From positions 501,479-565,478 of the forward strand of contig VTPC01090570.1 in assembly GCA_011009095.1 (NCBI GenBank): a stretch of 64,000 bases of DNA. Reading direction: 5' to 3'. The translations under genes and the position numbers were made by a program. Origin of the DNA: Ignelater luminosus (lineage: Eukaryota > Arthropoda > Insecta > Coleoptera > Elateridae). The notes beneath the pieces were generated by a model. It saw nothing but the letters and a program-made list of their open reading frames with translations, ran no database searches and was not told where the DNA came from. How positions within the stretch are numbered: position 1 is the first letter of the stretch; each line of letters starts with the position of its first letter. Of this stretch, positions 51,016 through 61,600 are shown one piece after another.

Positions 51016-51490
51016 GGACTTAATTAAAGATTTGGTTACCCATCGTTTTTAGATGGTTATCGAGAGAACTTGTGTAAATTTTGTTAGAAATTAAATTGCA
51101 TTTCTGAGAATGCGTAGGTAGAAACGAATATTGTAGGTTGTTTGAAATGCCAATAGTAATTACACTAATAAAAGTGATAATAAAATATTTGTATATTATT
51201 AAGATAAGTGAAGTAAATAAACAGAATCTGTAAAGATATCAATTGCACCAAATAGAAACAAATATTTTTCTAATTGGAATCCTTATATACAGGATGTTAA
51301 TTAAATTATAACCTCTCAAGATCTTACAAACTTCGTTTATTCAAAAACGATGCATCCTATGAAAAAAAAAATACAAGAGAAACTTACATTGTCAAGAATA
51401 ACAAAAGTTTTTACTTGTTTTAATTCTTTAACTCGTATATGTAAGTATTTTTCCAAACTTGTTTAGTTTTTGTCTTGTCTTAGATACATA
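51016..51490. other. AT-rich sequence, nothing codable
   Basis: A lone ATACAGGATG-type end occurs near 51289, like the outer end of mariner-like elements. No partner was found. Confidence 0.4.
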
Positions 51491-52162
51491 CCGGGTGCTG
51501 CATCGACGGACGCAACATAGGAAATCCCATGCTAATTTTGAAATGTTTAGATATTGGCTCCCCTAATTATTTTAGCACTAAACCTTATCTAGGTTTTTTG
51601 AAGGGCATTGCAAGATGATATACACTGAGCAATTTGAGCATTTTATGATAACTCAGTTAGAAGATACTTGAAGAAAGGTGTGTGCATAATGCATGTTATG
51701 TGCATAGTTCAGCAGCTATATCAAATAGGCCTGTAAATTTTTACACTCAACTATTTCTATTAATTATCTATGACAGTTTGACAATCAATTTAAATTTTAA
51801 CTATGAATTATGCAACAACGGAGAAAATCGTCATAATTAAGTGGTATTATGCAGGGAACAGCATGCAGAAAGTAATTCTGATTTTGTTAGCATTTAAATA
51901 ATTGTGAATTATAAGTTAATAGCAATAAAGTTATTGATATTCGACGTTGCTGCTGTAGTATGCACATACACGCACATTTCTTTAAATATCTTCTAATTGA
52001 GTTATTATAAACTGCTGAAATTGCTCAGTGTATATCATCTTGCAATGCCCTTCAAAAAAGATACGAAAAGTTTAGTGGTAAAACAATTAGGGGAGCCAAA
52101 ATCTAAACACTTCAAAATTAGCTTGGGATTTCCTATGTTGCGTCTGCCGATGCAGCACCCGG
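51491..52162. mobile_element. foldback MITE with about 200-bp inverted repeats
   Basis: The left end CCGGGTGCTGCATCG at 51491 is mirrored at 52162, both bordered by TA (51489-51490 and 52163-52164). The arms match for about 200 bp (to about 51690 and from about 51961) with scattered substitutions and a few small gaps. Only about 270 bp lie between the arms, and no transposase frame is present. The TA borders suggest mobilisation by a Tc1/mariner-type enzyme. The frame at 51997-52182 is arm sequence, not a gene. Confidence 0.85.
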
Positions 52163-52164
52163 TA

Positions 52165-55044
52165 TACATATATAACCAATAAGATTTGCCAAAAAGGTAG
52201 TACACGTTTTGTTATTAGAAGAAGATGGTGTAGAATAATTTTTACTCCAAAGCATAGGAAATTTGATTTCTATAAAATTCTCAATCTTCCAAACGATCAA
52301 ATGCCAACTATGAACGTAAAAATATTCTTCGAATTTAGTTTAAGAAATTTCCATAAAGGCCTTTTCATTAATGTTTTGATCACTTTTAACGTTATATCAA
52401 AACAAAGTCAAAATTTTGTAAAACTTTTTGCAGGGAAGGCAAAAAGAGGCGATACAATTATGCTGATGCTGGTGGTATTTTGAACCATGAAGGCCCAATT
52501 TAAAAATACCTGAACTACGTAAAAATGTACCTATATTATAGTCTAACTTTTCAAAATGAATTTTATGCTCTTAGGATATTTAACTAGAGTTTGCAAGTAA
52601 ACATATTACAGTTCGATGCATCGCTTTGAAGTCGACGTTTGTTGAAAGAGCAAACTAGAATGCGCTCAAACATACGGTATTCAAATTTGCTAACAGGGAT
52701 TTTGAAGCACAAAGTCCAGTCCTCAAACTTAGTATGGAAAGCCATTTACTCTTTACTCTATTATTCGCAAAGCTGTATGAACTTAGATTTTGACATCTTT
52801 TTTAGAACGTAAAAATTAGCCACTTCAATATTGTTGACCAGTTTAGTTCTATTATCTTTAGGGCACTTCAGATAACTTAATGAGTCACTTACAAAGAAAA
52901 TTTTTCATGGAAGTTCTTCTATTCTCATATTAAAATGTGTGCATACATTAATTTACTTTACAGTGTACATAAAGAAATAAATACTTTTTGTAAAAATCAA
53001 AATACTATAATTGCAGGTTAAATTTTAATTGCACCGGTCTAGCCTCGGCTAGTGGCCTTGATCTTAGACGTTTTGTTATTAAAAAATTATTAAATAATGA
53101 CCGTCTAGCCTGTCAGTTTCATCAACCTAGTGACCACTATTTAATAAATAAAAACCAACACATCTATTTCTTTACCTTTTTTTAGAAAAATAATTTAGAA
53201 TTACCGACTTTCTTAAAAATATGATAATTGATGAGATCCAGAAATTGTTAAAAATCCCAAACCAACTAACTCTGGGGCATGAAGCATGAATCCATAATAG
53301 TTTACAGTAATTGTTTTTCTCTAGACGTTAAGTCAGTGAAGCCACTGCCTTAGAACTCCCACTTTTATTTCTAAAAGACAAACTTGTATAAAACTGAATT
53401 TCCTTTGTCTAAAACTCTAGATCATCGTAGACCGATTTATTCTCGCAAGAAGGTAATCCACATCAAGTCTTCTTTAAATATCGTTAGATGGAATCCTTGT
53501 GTTTGTTTTCAGTGCAGTGTAGGTATATGAAGAAATTACTTGTTATTCTTTCGCCAAAGAATTCATGACCAATTTATCCCGACTGTTGAGAATGGCTTTC
53601 TTCTCTATTTGCTATTCAGCCTTTTGGAAGAGAAACGTCAATACATTTTCAATGATTTTTGTATTGGATCGTCTAGCTCTAAAGTGGACATGTGTTTTGA
53701 TCTCGTTGATATTCATCATTTAATAAAACTGCAGTAAAAGATCTCCAACAAGCTATATCTTCAAATCTTTGGACCTGTATAGTCCTCGGCGTGCTCAAGG
53801 TGCTATTCCAACTCTTCAGACTTTTCGAAACTACCGGGTCTTTTTGGTTCAGTTTGACTTTTATGATTCAATTGGGCTTGTTGAGTAAGCAAAATTGTTA
53901 GAAGTGATAAAGTTTTTCTTAATCTGAATGAAACTGCCGTACTTGTCTTAGTCTATAAAACATGCATTAATTACTTTTCGATTCTTTTCAGACTAATAGT
54001 TAAATTTAAAAAAAAATAATTATTTCATTTCAATGCTTCTCCTTCTATCTGCACAACCTGTTTCATTCTGGGAACAAACGCGTGACACGCGGCACGCACT
54101 ATATCAAAATGGTAATATAGGTAGCGACTTCTATGATTAAGAGAAATTTCTAGTATCGCGATTTGATATACCATGTCCAATTTGAACCGTCCCAAGTTTG
54201 GGATCAAGATTGACGATTACTTTCTCAAACAAGAGTTTTTTTTTTAAATAACGAGAGGAACTCAAGAACCGCAAACAAGTTAGATTCAATATTTAACACG
54301 AAAACTATCTCACAGTCAAGTATAAAAATGTTGTGAATGTTTGAAATCAATCAACAATAAATAAAAAAGATGCAGGGGTGTGTAGATGAAAGATGAGTCG
54401 CATCGTATTTTAACTTCTAAATTAATTTTAAGTTATTGAAGTTAATTTATGTTCAAATAAATTGATGCAGATATGTTTCAAAGTTTGAAGTCCTAATAAG
54501 GTGATTATAAAGTCGAAACATAACTAAAGCAGTCATGTATGTTGAAGAGCATATAGTCCAACTACAAGTAAAATTGTCAAGACGAAGATTCTTTTTTTAG
54601 TATTATGCGATTATCATTATCATAGTGTTTTAATAAATCTCATTACTTATTAATAAATATATGCAAGTTAATGCAACTAAAGTAAACAAGTCAAAAAATA
54701 AAACCAGTAGGCATTACTGCAGTAGCAAGTTTTATGTTTTTTTTTGGAATTTATATTAAATGTAGCAAATACATAAAAATTCAACATTAAATTAAAATTA
54801 AAAGCCAAAAGCGTTTTATCTGTTTTACTTTTTTAAATATATCCCAACGAAAATTAATTTACTTTACAAAACAAACAGACAATATTTGCAGTACGAGCTA
54901 TTGACTATGTTATTGAACAATATTTATAAATTCAATTAATTATAAAGTTTTTTATTTACATAACGACGCAATTAAATAAACAACAAAATCCATGTAAAAT
55001 TTTAAAACTTGAAAATTATATTAATGTTGGAATTTTATTTACAG
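52165..55044. other. AT-rich sequence upstream of the receptor start exon
   Basis: No gene is seen. CTAGCCTCGGCTAG at 53039-53052 is a small perfect hairpin. Frames at 52301-52483 (+), 53540-53737 (+) and 54025-54207 (-) are unrecognised. Confidence 0.45.
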
Positions 55045-55155
55045 ATGCGGGTCCGGAAAGCTAACAGCCAGAAATGGGTGTCTTTATGTATTTATTTCTC
55101 TCTACTTTAATTGTATTTTCGTACGCAGTAAATCCTAATGAAGAAAATGACTTAG
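55045..55155 (+). CDS. FGFR: FGF receptor, start exon with signal peptide (coding from 55074)
   Basis: An acceptor (TTTATTTACAG) ends at 55044 and a strong donor (TTAG/GTAAGTTT) follows 55155. Coding starts at the ATG at 55074 and reads MGVFMYLFLSTLIVFSYA, a textbook signal peptide with a hydrophobic core and a likely cut after Ala-18. It continues VNPNEENDL and leaves one base (phase 1) for the next exon. I chose this ATG over the one at 55045 because that upstream frame ends after 21 codons at 55108. The joining phase matches the D2 exon exactly. The protein is therefore a secreted or type I membrane receptor. Confidence 0.8.
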
Positions 55156-56240
55156 GTAAGTTTTTCTAGTTGTTTCTCTTTAGCTTATTGATAGTAAAAA
55201 TTGCATGAAATATAAATGCATAAAACTAAACAAATTGTTGTATAACCTTGGAAGTTTCAAGTGTAAAGCTGCAAATCATAAATAAACCTCATACAGAATG
55301 TATAAGTAGTAATGAAAAATAAAATGTATGAATGAATTTTTACTATAACTAAATAAAAAATCAAAACATACTAAAATGTAAAAATTAATTTTTACTTTTT
55401 CCCATCACCTGTTGGATCAGTAGCGATTAGCAACTTTTTATAACAGTAAAATAGCGTTGTTGTAATATAAAGGGTAGAGAAGATTGGCCGATGTTTAATA
55501 GTCAAAACTAACCCTCTCAAGTTTTTGATCTGCCCTAGAAAGCTTAATCAAAATAAATGTTGTTTCTTGACGAGAGTACTTAATGGTTCACTACCAATGG
55601 ATTGAACAACTATCTTGAGGTTTTCCCAAATCAGTACTTCTTTCGTCATAACCTATCATTGTTTTCTGTGCAGCTTGCTTCTGTTAAATGCACATATTCA
55701 TTTCTTCTAGAGCTTAGTACTTAGAAACTGTTTATCAAATTTAGCATTAACAGGAATCAATTAAAAATGAAGTTCCGTTACGTAAATCAGTGGTGTCTTG
55801 CGGTTGTTTCCTTCAGCAACAGGGTTTCAATCAGAAATTCTTCATCATTCAATGTAATGATTGCAGAAATACATTTAACGTTTGCTTTGTTTCGCTGTTG
55901 TTACGATCTTGTGTTTGGTTTATTAAAATCGAACATTAACTAAATGAAACACTACAGTTTGCTTCGCTTTTTTTTTAATAGTACACCCTGTATATGCAAA
56001 TTGTATTTATTAAAGTAATTTCGAAACAACTCGGTTATTATTACGACATGTAACTTGAAACAACTGTTTATTAAAATAAATTAAGTAATATACCGCAAAG
56101 GTTGTGATCTTATTGGTTTACATGTTAATTGTGTTATGCAATATTTTATGCTTTCCCTACCGCAAAACCATTTTGCAAGTATTTCTAGTCATTAAATTGT
56201 TAACTAATAAATTGATTTAACAAATCTTAATTTTTTTTAG
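55156..56240 (+). other. FGFR: intron between signal-peptide and D2 exons
   Basis: This intron is bounded by GTAAGT and a T-rich TTTTTTTTAG acceptor. No Ig D1-like exon (Cys...Trp...Tyr-x-Cys) was found inside it. A lone CACCCTGTATA mariner-type end occurs near 55984. Confidence 0.65.
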
Positions 56241-56630
56241 GAACAGGACAAACAACATCACAATCACCAGATATAGAAATAAATAATCAAGACGACGATG
56301 ACAATCATGATACAATAGAAAAACCAGGTTTTGGTGAGCCACAGCGGGAAAGAGCGCCATATTTCACAAATTTGAAAAAAATGTCTAAAATCCATGTAAA
56401 ACCTGCTGGTAACATGATCAGTTTAAAATGTAAAGCAGGAGGATATCCAACACCTAATGTAACTTGGTATAAAAATAACGAAGTACCTACAAGACATTTA
56501 GGGAGCGTCCGATACGGACAGTGGTCTTTGACTTTAGAAGATCTCGTTACAGATGATTCTGGAACGTACAGATGTGTCGTTTGTAATGCTTTAGGGTGCA
56601 TTGATTTTAATTACACAGTTGATGTCGTTG
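56241..56630 (+). CDS. FGFR: FGF receptor, acid box and Ig domain D2 exon
   Basis: This 390-base exon has phase 1 at both ends. It encodes a linker with an acid box (INNQDDDDNHD). Next comes RAPYFTNLKKMSKIHVKP, matching the APYWT...KM start of FGFR D2 with its basic heparin-binding patch. The Ig fold follows: first Cys in SLKCKAGGYP, Trp in VTWYKN, then YGQWSLTLEDLV and DDSGTYRCVV with the partner Cys. N-glycosylation sequons are NVT and NYT. Two extra Cys occur in CVVCNALGC. The acid box plus this D2 sequence is diagnostic of the FGFR family. A kinase-less FGFRL1-type receptor is the main alternative, because the kinase region is outside the window. Confidence 0.95.
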
Positions 56631-56695
56631 GTAAGTATGACTTATAACGTGCGTTTAAAAAAGAAAATTTAATAGCATTTTCAAATTTAAAACAG
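56631..56695 (+). other. FGFR: 65-base intron before alternative exon A
   Basis: GTAAGTATGA at 56631 and AAAACAG ending at 56695 bound a very short intron, a common size in insects. Confidence 0.85.
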
Positions 56696-56892
56696 AAAGG
56701 TTTCCATCAAAACCTTATATTAAAGATGGATACCCACAGAATAAGACTGTGTTAGTAAATTCAACTACAGCACTAGAATGTCCTCAAATGATTGCTGATC
56801 TTGAACCGTTTTTACAGTGGATAAAGCCCACCAATTTCTCTATAGATTTTCCTAATAGTAATGATACTGCTCCTAAAGGAACAATAGTACAG
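56696..56892 (+). CDS. FGFR: FGF receptor, alternative exon A: first half of Ig D3
   Basis: The exon has 197 bases; with the carried base it encodes 66 codons, in phase 1 and out phase 0. It begins ERFPSKPYIKDGYPQNKTVL, has the first D3 Cys in ALECPQ, the Trp in LQWIK and ends GTIVQ. Sequons NKT, NST, NFS and NDT predict heavy glycosylation. The donor is CAG/GTACCATAG; if unspliced, translation adds Val-Pro and stops. It shares the linker start Glu-Arg, PQNKTV, Cys and Trp with exon B. It lacks the conserved HxRPIL linker and has about 15 more residues before the junction. Phases show it replaces exon B rather than joining it. Alternative view: a decayed duplicate, but its open frame and intact splice sites argue against that. 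Confidence 0.85.
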
Positions 56893-58504
56893 GTACCATA
56901 GAAATATTTATTGGATATAAGGTGGCTTTTTGGTGGAGGGTTTTATAAATTTCAAAACAATGATGTTTGTACTTTCAAATGGTTTTTTTGGGTCTTTCTT
57001 TGATGTTGTTGGTTTTGTTGGTGGAGGGTCTCTACGCTTCATTACATACCATGCACCTCTTGTTGAATAAATAAATGTTATTAAATAAATAAATTTTTTG
57101 TTACACATGTTTTTCTTCCTAGCAGCTTTTGTGTTTCTAATTTAAATTTTCATTTTATTCAAAAGGTTTAATTTTACAGTTTCTCGAATAATAGCACATA
57201 GAAAGTTGGAAACAATTGACATTGTGGTTATTGTAACTAATTCAGAGTTTCAATTACAATTTCCCAATATAGCTGTTACCAACAGAAATAGAATAGCAAT
57301 AAAAGCATAATCCAAGGCTTGAATATTTATGTTGATAAAAACTGGGCAACAGGATTTAATGTTTGGGATAAATTGTATTTTAATTAAATATAAAGTTCTC
57401 ACAACCATTCTATTTTTAATTTCATAGGTTTCATAGGATATCATATATCTTTAGTAAAATAACCCTGAGTTATGGTAAATGTATTTCTGTTAAATATTTC
57501 ACGATAATCTAATTTGACTAACAATGTGTGGGTCAGTTGAAATGGAAATACAAGTTGGAGAGTTTAATTTTGTTTGATTGCATTGAATGACTCACAGGAA
57601 TGATTGTCTTTTTTCTTAAGTTTTTCTGTGAATGTAAATTGATTCTTTTTTGTTTTAGGGATACCACAAGAGTAATTTGTTGCTCTCATCAAGTATAATT
57701 TATCAATGTGTTGGCTATTTGTGACTAACACTAGTTAATAAATCAATTTCCACATTTGCAAACTATGAATAAAAGGATTCTTTGATTTAATTCTAAAATT
57801 GGTTTTAGAATCGAGTTGACTTGAGGCGGTCTTATCTATTTTAATTATTTCACCTAATCTTCATATTATCCGTAATCATATTTTTATAGGATAAAACTAT
57901 CGGCTGTGATTAAAATTATCAATCATGACAAGATAATGCTCTATAAATTTGTCTATATAACTACATTTTATAAACCGATCAATAGGTAATTGTACCAACT
58001 TCAGAAATTCGGGAAAAACATTCCCGTGTCTCTAATTTAAGTTTTTGGTTCGCTTTTCCAATACAAAACAATGAAAAAGGTTTCTATTAGTTTGACGATT
58101 TTTACTAAGGAAGAAAGAAGAAAGAAAGATCTTCCTATACAAAACCACTTGTTCTAATGATTTCTTTATTTGCTTGATATTTTTGGTGAAAATACAAATC
58201 TTACATTACAAGTTTTGTTGATGTCCAACAGAAAATTATTTGTGTTGTCTAGGAAAAATCTCTAGTTTTCATTTTATTAATCCTGTATAGTTTTGTTTCG
58301 CATTTATAAGCATAAAGCTACTGTGATTGCAACTTTTCTACGTTATACTATTAATCATACAGGGTGTTTCAGTCTAGTATTGTAATAATGATTTAAAAAA
58401 TTTTTATTTCAGTTATTTTTAATTTCTATTAACATCAAAAGATTTAATTTTTTTATATTAACAATAATATATGTGGTGTTATTATGTTCCTTCTTTAATT
58501 TTAG
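56893..58504 (+). other. FGFR: interval between alternative exons A and B
   Basis: This starts with the in-frame stop after exon A and contains a cluster of AATAAA signals at 57066-57093. A CAGGGTGTTTC mariner-type end lies near 58372, just before exon B. No other exon was found. Confidence 0.6.
57066..57093 (+). promoter_or_regulatory. FGFR: cluster of four polyadenylation signals
   Basis: AATAAA occurs at 57066, 57070, 57084 and 57088, followed by a T- and GT-rich stretch (TTTTTTGTTACACATG). It lies about 175 bases after the stop codon that directly follows exon A. Function as an intronic poly-A site is inference; AATAAA also arises by chance in DNA this AT-rich. Confidence 0.35.
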
Positions 58505-58656
58505 AGCGGTATCACAACAGGCCTATTCTAACAGAACCTCCTCAAAACAAAACCGTTGTTGTTGGCAGTAATGTCAACTTCAGTTGCACGTTTGTATCTG
58601 ATTTAAATCCTCATATTTACTGGGTGAACGGGATTCCCGGAAATGGTACTCTTAAG
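58505..58656 (+). CDS. FGFR: FGF receptor, alternative exon B: first half of Ig D3
   Basis: The exon has 152 bases; with the carried base it encodes 51 codons, in phase 1 and out phase 0, the same as exon A. It begins ERYHNRPILTEPPQNKTVVV, then SNVNFSCTFVSDLNPHIYWV, and ends GNGTLK. This is close to the canonical FGFR D2-D3 linker and D3 start (HRPIL, VVGxxVxFxC, SDxxPHIxW), so B looks like the ancestral form. The acceptor is TTTAATTTTAG and the donor AAG/GTACTT. Sequons are NKT, NFS and NGT. If joined after exon A it would be read out of frame as SGITTGLF and stop. Confidence 0.9.
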
Positions 58657-61600
58657 GTACTTATCATTTCTAACATTATATAATTGTTTGTTTTATAGAC
58701 CTAGCAGAATTTGTATAACTATTAGAGCTAGTATTTATAAACATTAAGAATTGAAGCCAATTATGCATTAATTTACAATGAAGAATGTATAAATTACATT
58801 TATCTACATTATTTGTGTACCATACAGGAGAACTGAATCGATTAAAGTAACATATTCTACTGGGTTGTTGAGAAAAATTTTAAATCTAAAATACCTACTG
58901 TATTAATTCGATGGCGTTCAGGGGAACGAAAAAAAATTAATTCTAATTATGCTCTTAACACAATACAGGAGTATAACCCTCAAATAGTCCACACACGGAT
59001 TAGTTAGATAGTTAGAAATCATTAATGCACCTACTAGTGTACTACATTCTGGAATAGAAAGATATAGACCGTTCAAGTGTATGTCTACCTTAAACATACG
59101 AGCATCATCAAGCTTAAATGTTCCAAAACATTATGGCTCTTACACCATTATTCTGAGAAGCGTAAAGTGCACGTCCTCAAGTCGAATATCCTGGAAGGAA
59201 TGCAAGACTGTATTAAGGGGGGTTAAAATAATTATTGAAAATTCCAAATTAATACGAAATAAAGTTTTACAGAATGTTACTTTTATAGACCCAACAGCAT
59301 TCTGCAATCATTAAATGTTGTACGGTGTTAACTAGATATGCAGCCATAATGACAAATAAGATTAGATTTGATGGGCGAAACTTATACTACTCAATAAAAC
59401 CTGAATAAAAACTACTTTCAAACTCATAATCAACACAATGAAGGAACTGCAAAGAAATTTTTTTCGAAAGGCTCTGTCGAAGTCCAACATTTGGAAGAGT
59501 GAAAACTACTTCAAATTAATATTCTTACTAAACTATTCCATTCTGATATTTCTTGATGGTAGTGGAGAAGACCACCTTCTGAGAACAAAATTGAGAAAGG
59601 GAAAATGTGTCTTGGTATCGTCATATTGACTTCAATCAAACAGGTATAGCGCAAGTAATTTAGAAAGAAACAAACAGCTTTCAGAAATTCAAGCATAAAA
59701 GAAGTTGTCAAAACTGCGAATAGGATTATGCCAAGAAGCCAATCATTAACTAAAAATATTAAAAGCAAAACCATTCGATATAAGCAGCTATGACGAATTT
59801 GAATGAAAATATAGACAATCTAATGGTACAGTTCTACATTACAAACGTTTTTTGAACGAATTGTCTAACTAATTAATCAAGTAGAAAAATATAGGGAAGA
59901 TATGGGTTTGTTTGTCCAAAACTGTCCTTGAACCCATAGTTTGGAGCTTGAACACGAAACGCTTGAATCGTAATAGACCACTCGATTCCATATGATCAAA
60001 ACGTAAAAATACGACAAAATAAAATAATAACAAAAAAAGAGACTTTTAGGAAGATACATGCCATACGAATATCTCTGATACCCACAAATTGATTCTCTTT
60101 TGTTTTCGAATGCGTCGAGTTTAATGATGGAGCGCAAAAAATGTTTAGTGGATACCGCCTTGTTGCCCACTGAATTAGTGCATCTAAGCAATTTATGATA
60201 ATTACTTTTCCGATAATAATCTCTCGTTACTGATTTAGGACTGAAACCGGCCCTGACGTTTAAATGTTCCTGAAGGACTGTTTTTAATTTTCTCTCAAAC
60301 TGTGTTTTGAACAAAGCTAACTAGATGTTTTATTATTGATAGTAACTTTTGGAAATTTGGTTTGCTTCACAGAAAAGCTAAATGTTGTTAAAATGCCTCC
60401 CAATTAGTTTATAATTTACTTTCTACATTTCTAGTAATAAACGCTACGTTTGTAGACTACGAAACGTCCTATATAATTCCGTTTTAATTTGAGATACACG
60501 TTTACAATAAAGGTTTCCTCTCAAGGACGATCTATTATGTTTAAATATAAACTTGTAGAAGCTTAAAAGATTAAGTCTAATTTTCTGGTTTTGTTTGGAA
60601 ATGTTCTTCCACGCAAATTTAGATATCTGAGGGTAGAAACATAATGCTGAAAAGACAGAAATTATATATTGTACAAACGTTTAAATTGTATTATTTCGCA
60701 CCGTATGTCTAATCTTGTATTTGCGTCAGACAAATAAGGTCCCCTACATTTGAGCATTTGAGAAATATTGCGGTTTCAACTTTCTGCATATACAGAAAAT
60801 TTGCTGGCTAATGATCCAAACTGAGTTCGTTGTTTATTTAAGATGTTTATCGAAATAGACTGGAATGATACTAATAAAAACTAATTTTAAATTTCCTGTT
60901 TAATTTTAGTTTTAATGAAAGATCGTATTTTTGAGCTATAATATCTCGCTCGATAAGTAGTATTACTTTAAATACTGGAGTCAGTAATCAAGATTCGGAT
61001 AAATGTCTTTTGTGCTTTAAGCTTATTTTCATTATTCATCAAAAAATTATTTTATGTTGGATATTCATTGTAGCGGTAAATTACTCTTTGACTGTAAAGT
61101 TAACTTTGCTGTCTCGACAACTTAATATTATTTAAAATTTAAAATTTTGACTTTTCATTAATTTATTCGCATCTGGGGATGTCAGTAAAATGTAATAAAC
61201 AAAAGGTAGAAATGCGAATGTGAATTTTGCTTTTGTATTCTTGGTTTGATTTTTAAATGTTTTTGAATTCGGTTTTAAGAGCATGTATTAAAAGTGAAAA
61301 TCCCTTTTACATTCATGTTCAGTGATGGTTTAATGAAACCTATGCCCATAGGCACATAGATATAAACCAACAGAGCGTCTCTTTTATAATATGTATAACC
61401 CATTTTTCCTCGATACGATATTTTTTTTTATTTAAAATCTGACTTACGTAATCCATTATTTTATTAACCACATAATAACGAAAATAATCCTTAAAGATTC
61501 TAAACTAAATATTTTATTTTAGCAATCGTCACTTTATCTTGTCACTTTTGCTATAGGAAATTATCATCGCCTTATAGTTCATCATCCTTACCAATAGAAA

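Noticed and set aside
51997..52182. 61-codon + strand frame
   Set aside because: It falls inside the right inverted repeat of the foldback MITE.
56305..56601. 98-codon minus-strand frame
   Set aside because: It is antisense to the FGFR D2 exon, whose motifs and splice sites are unambiguous.
59877..60314. 145-codon minus-strand frame
   Set aside because: It is long for this composition, but I found no motif, splice context or family resemblance. It is left as intron content, not a gene.
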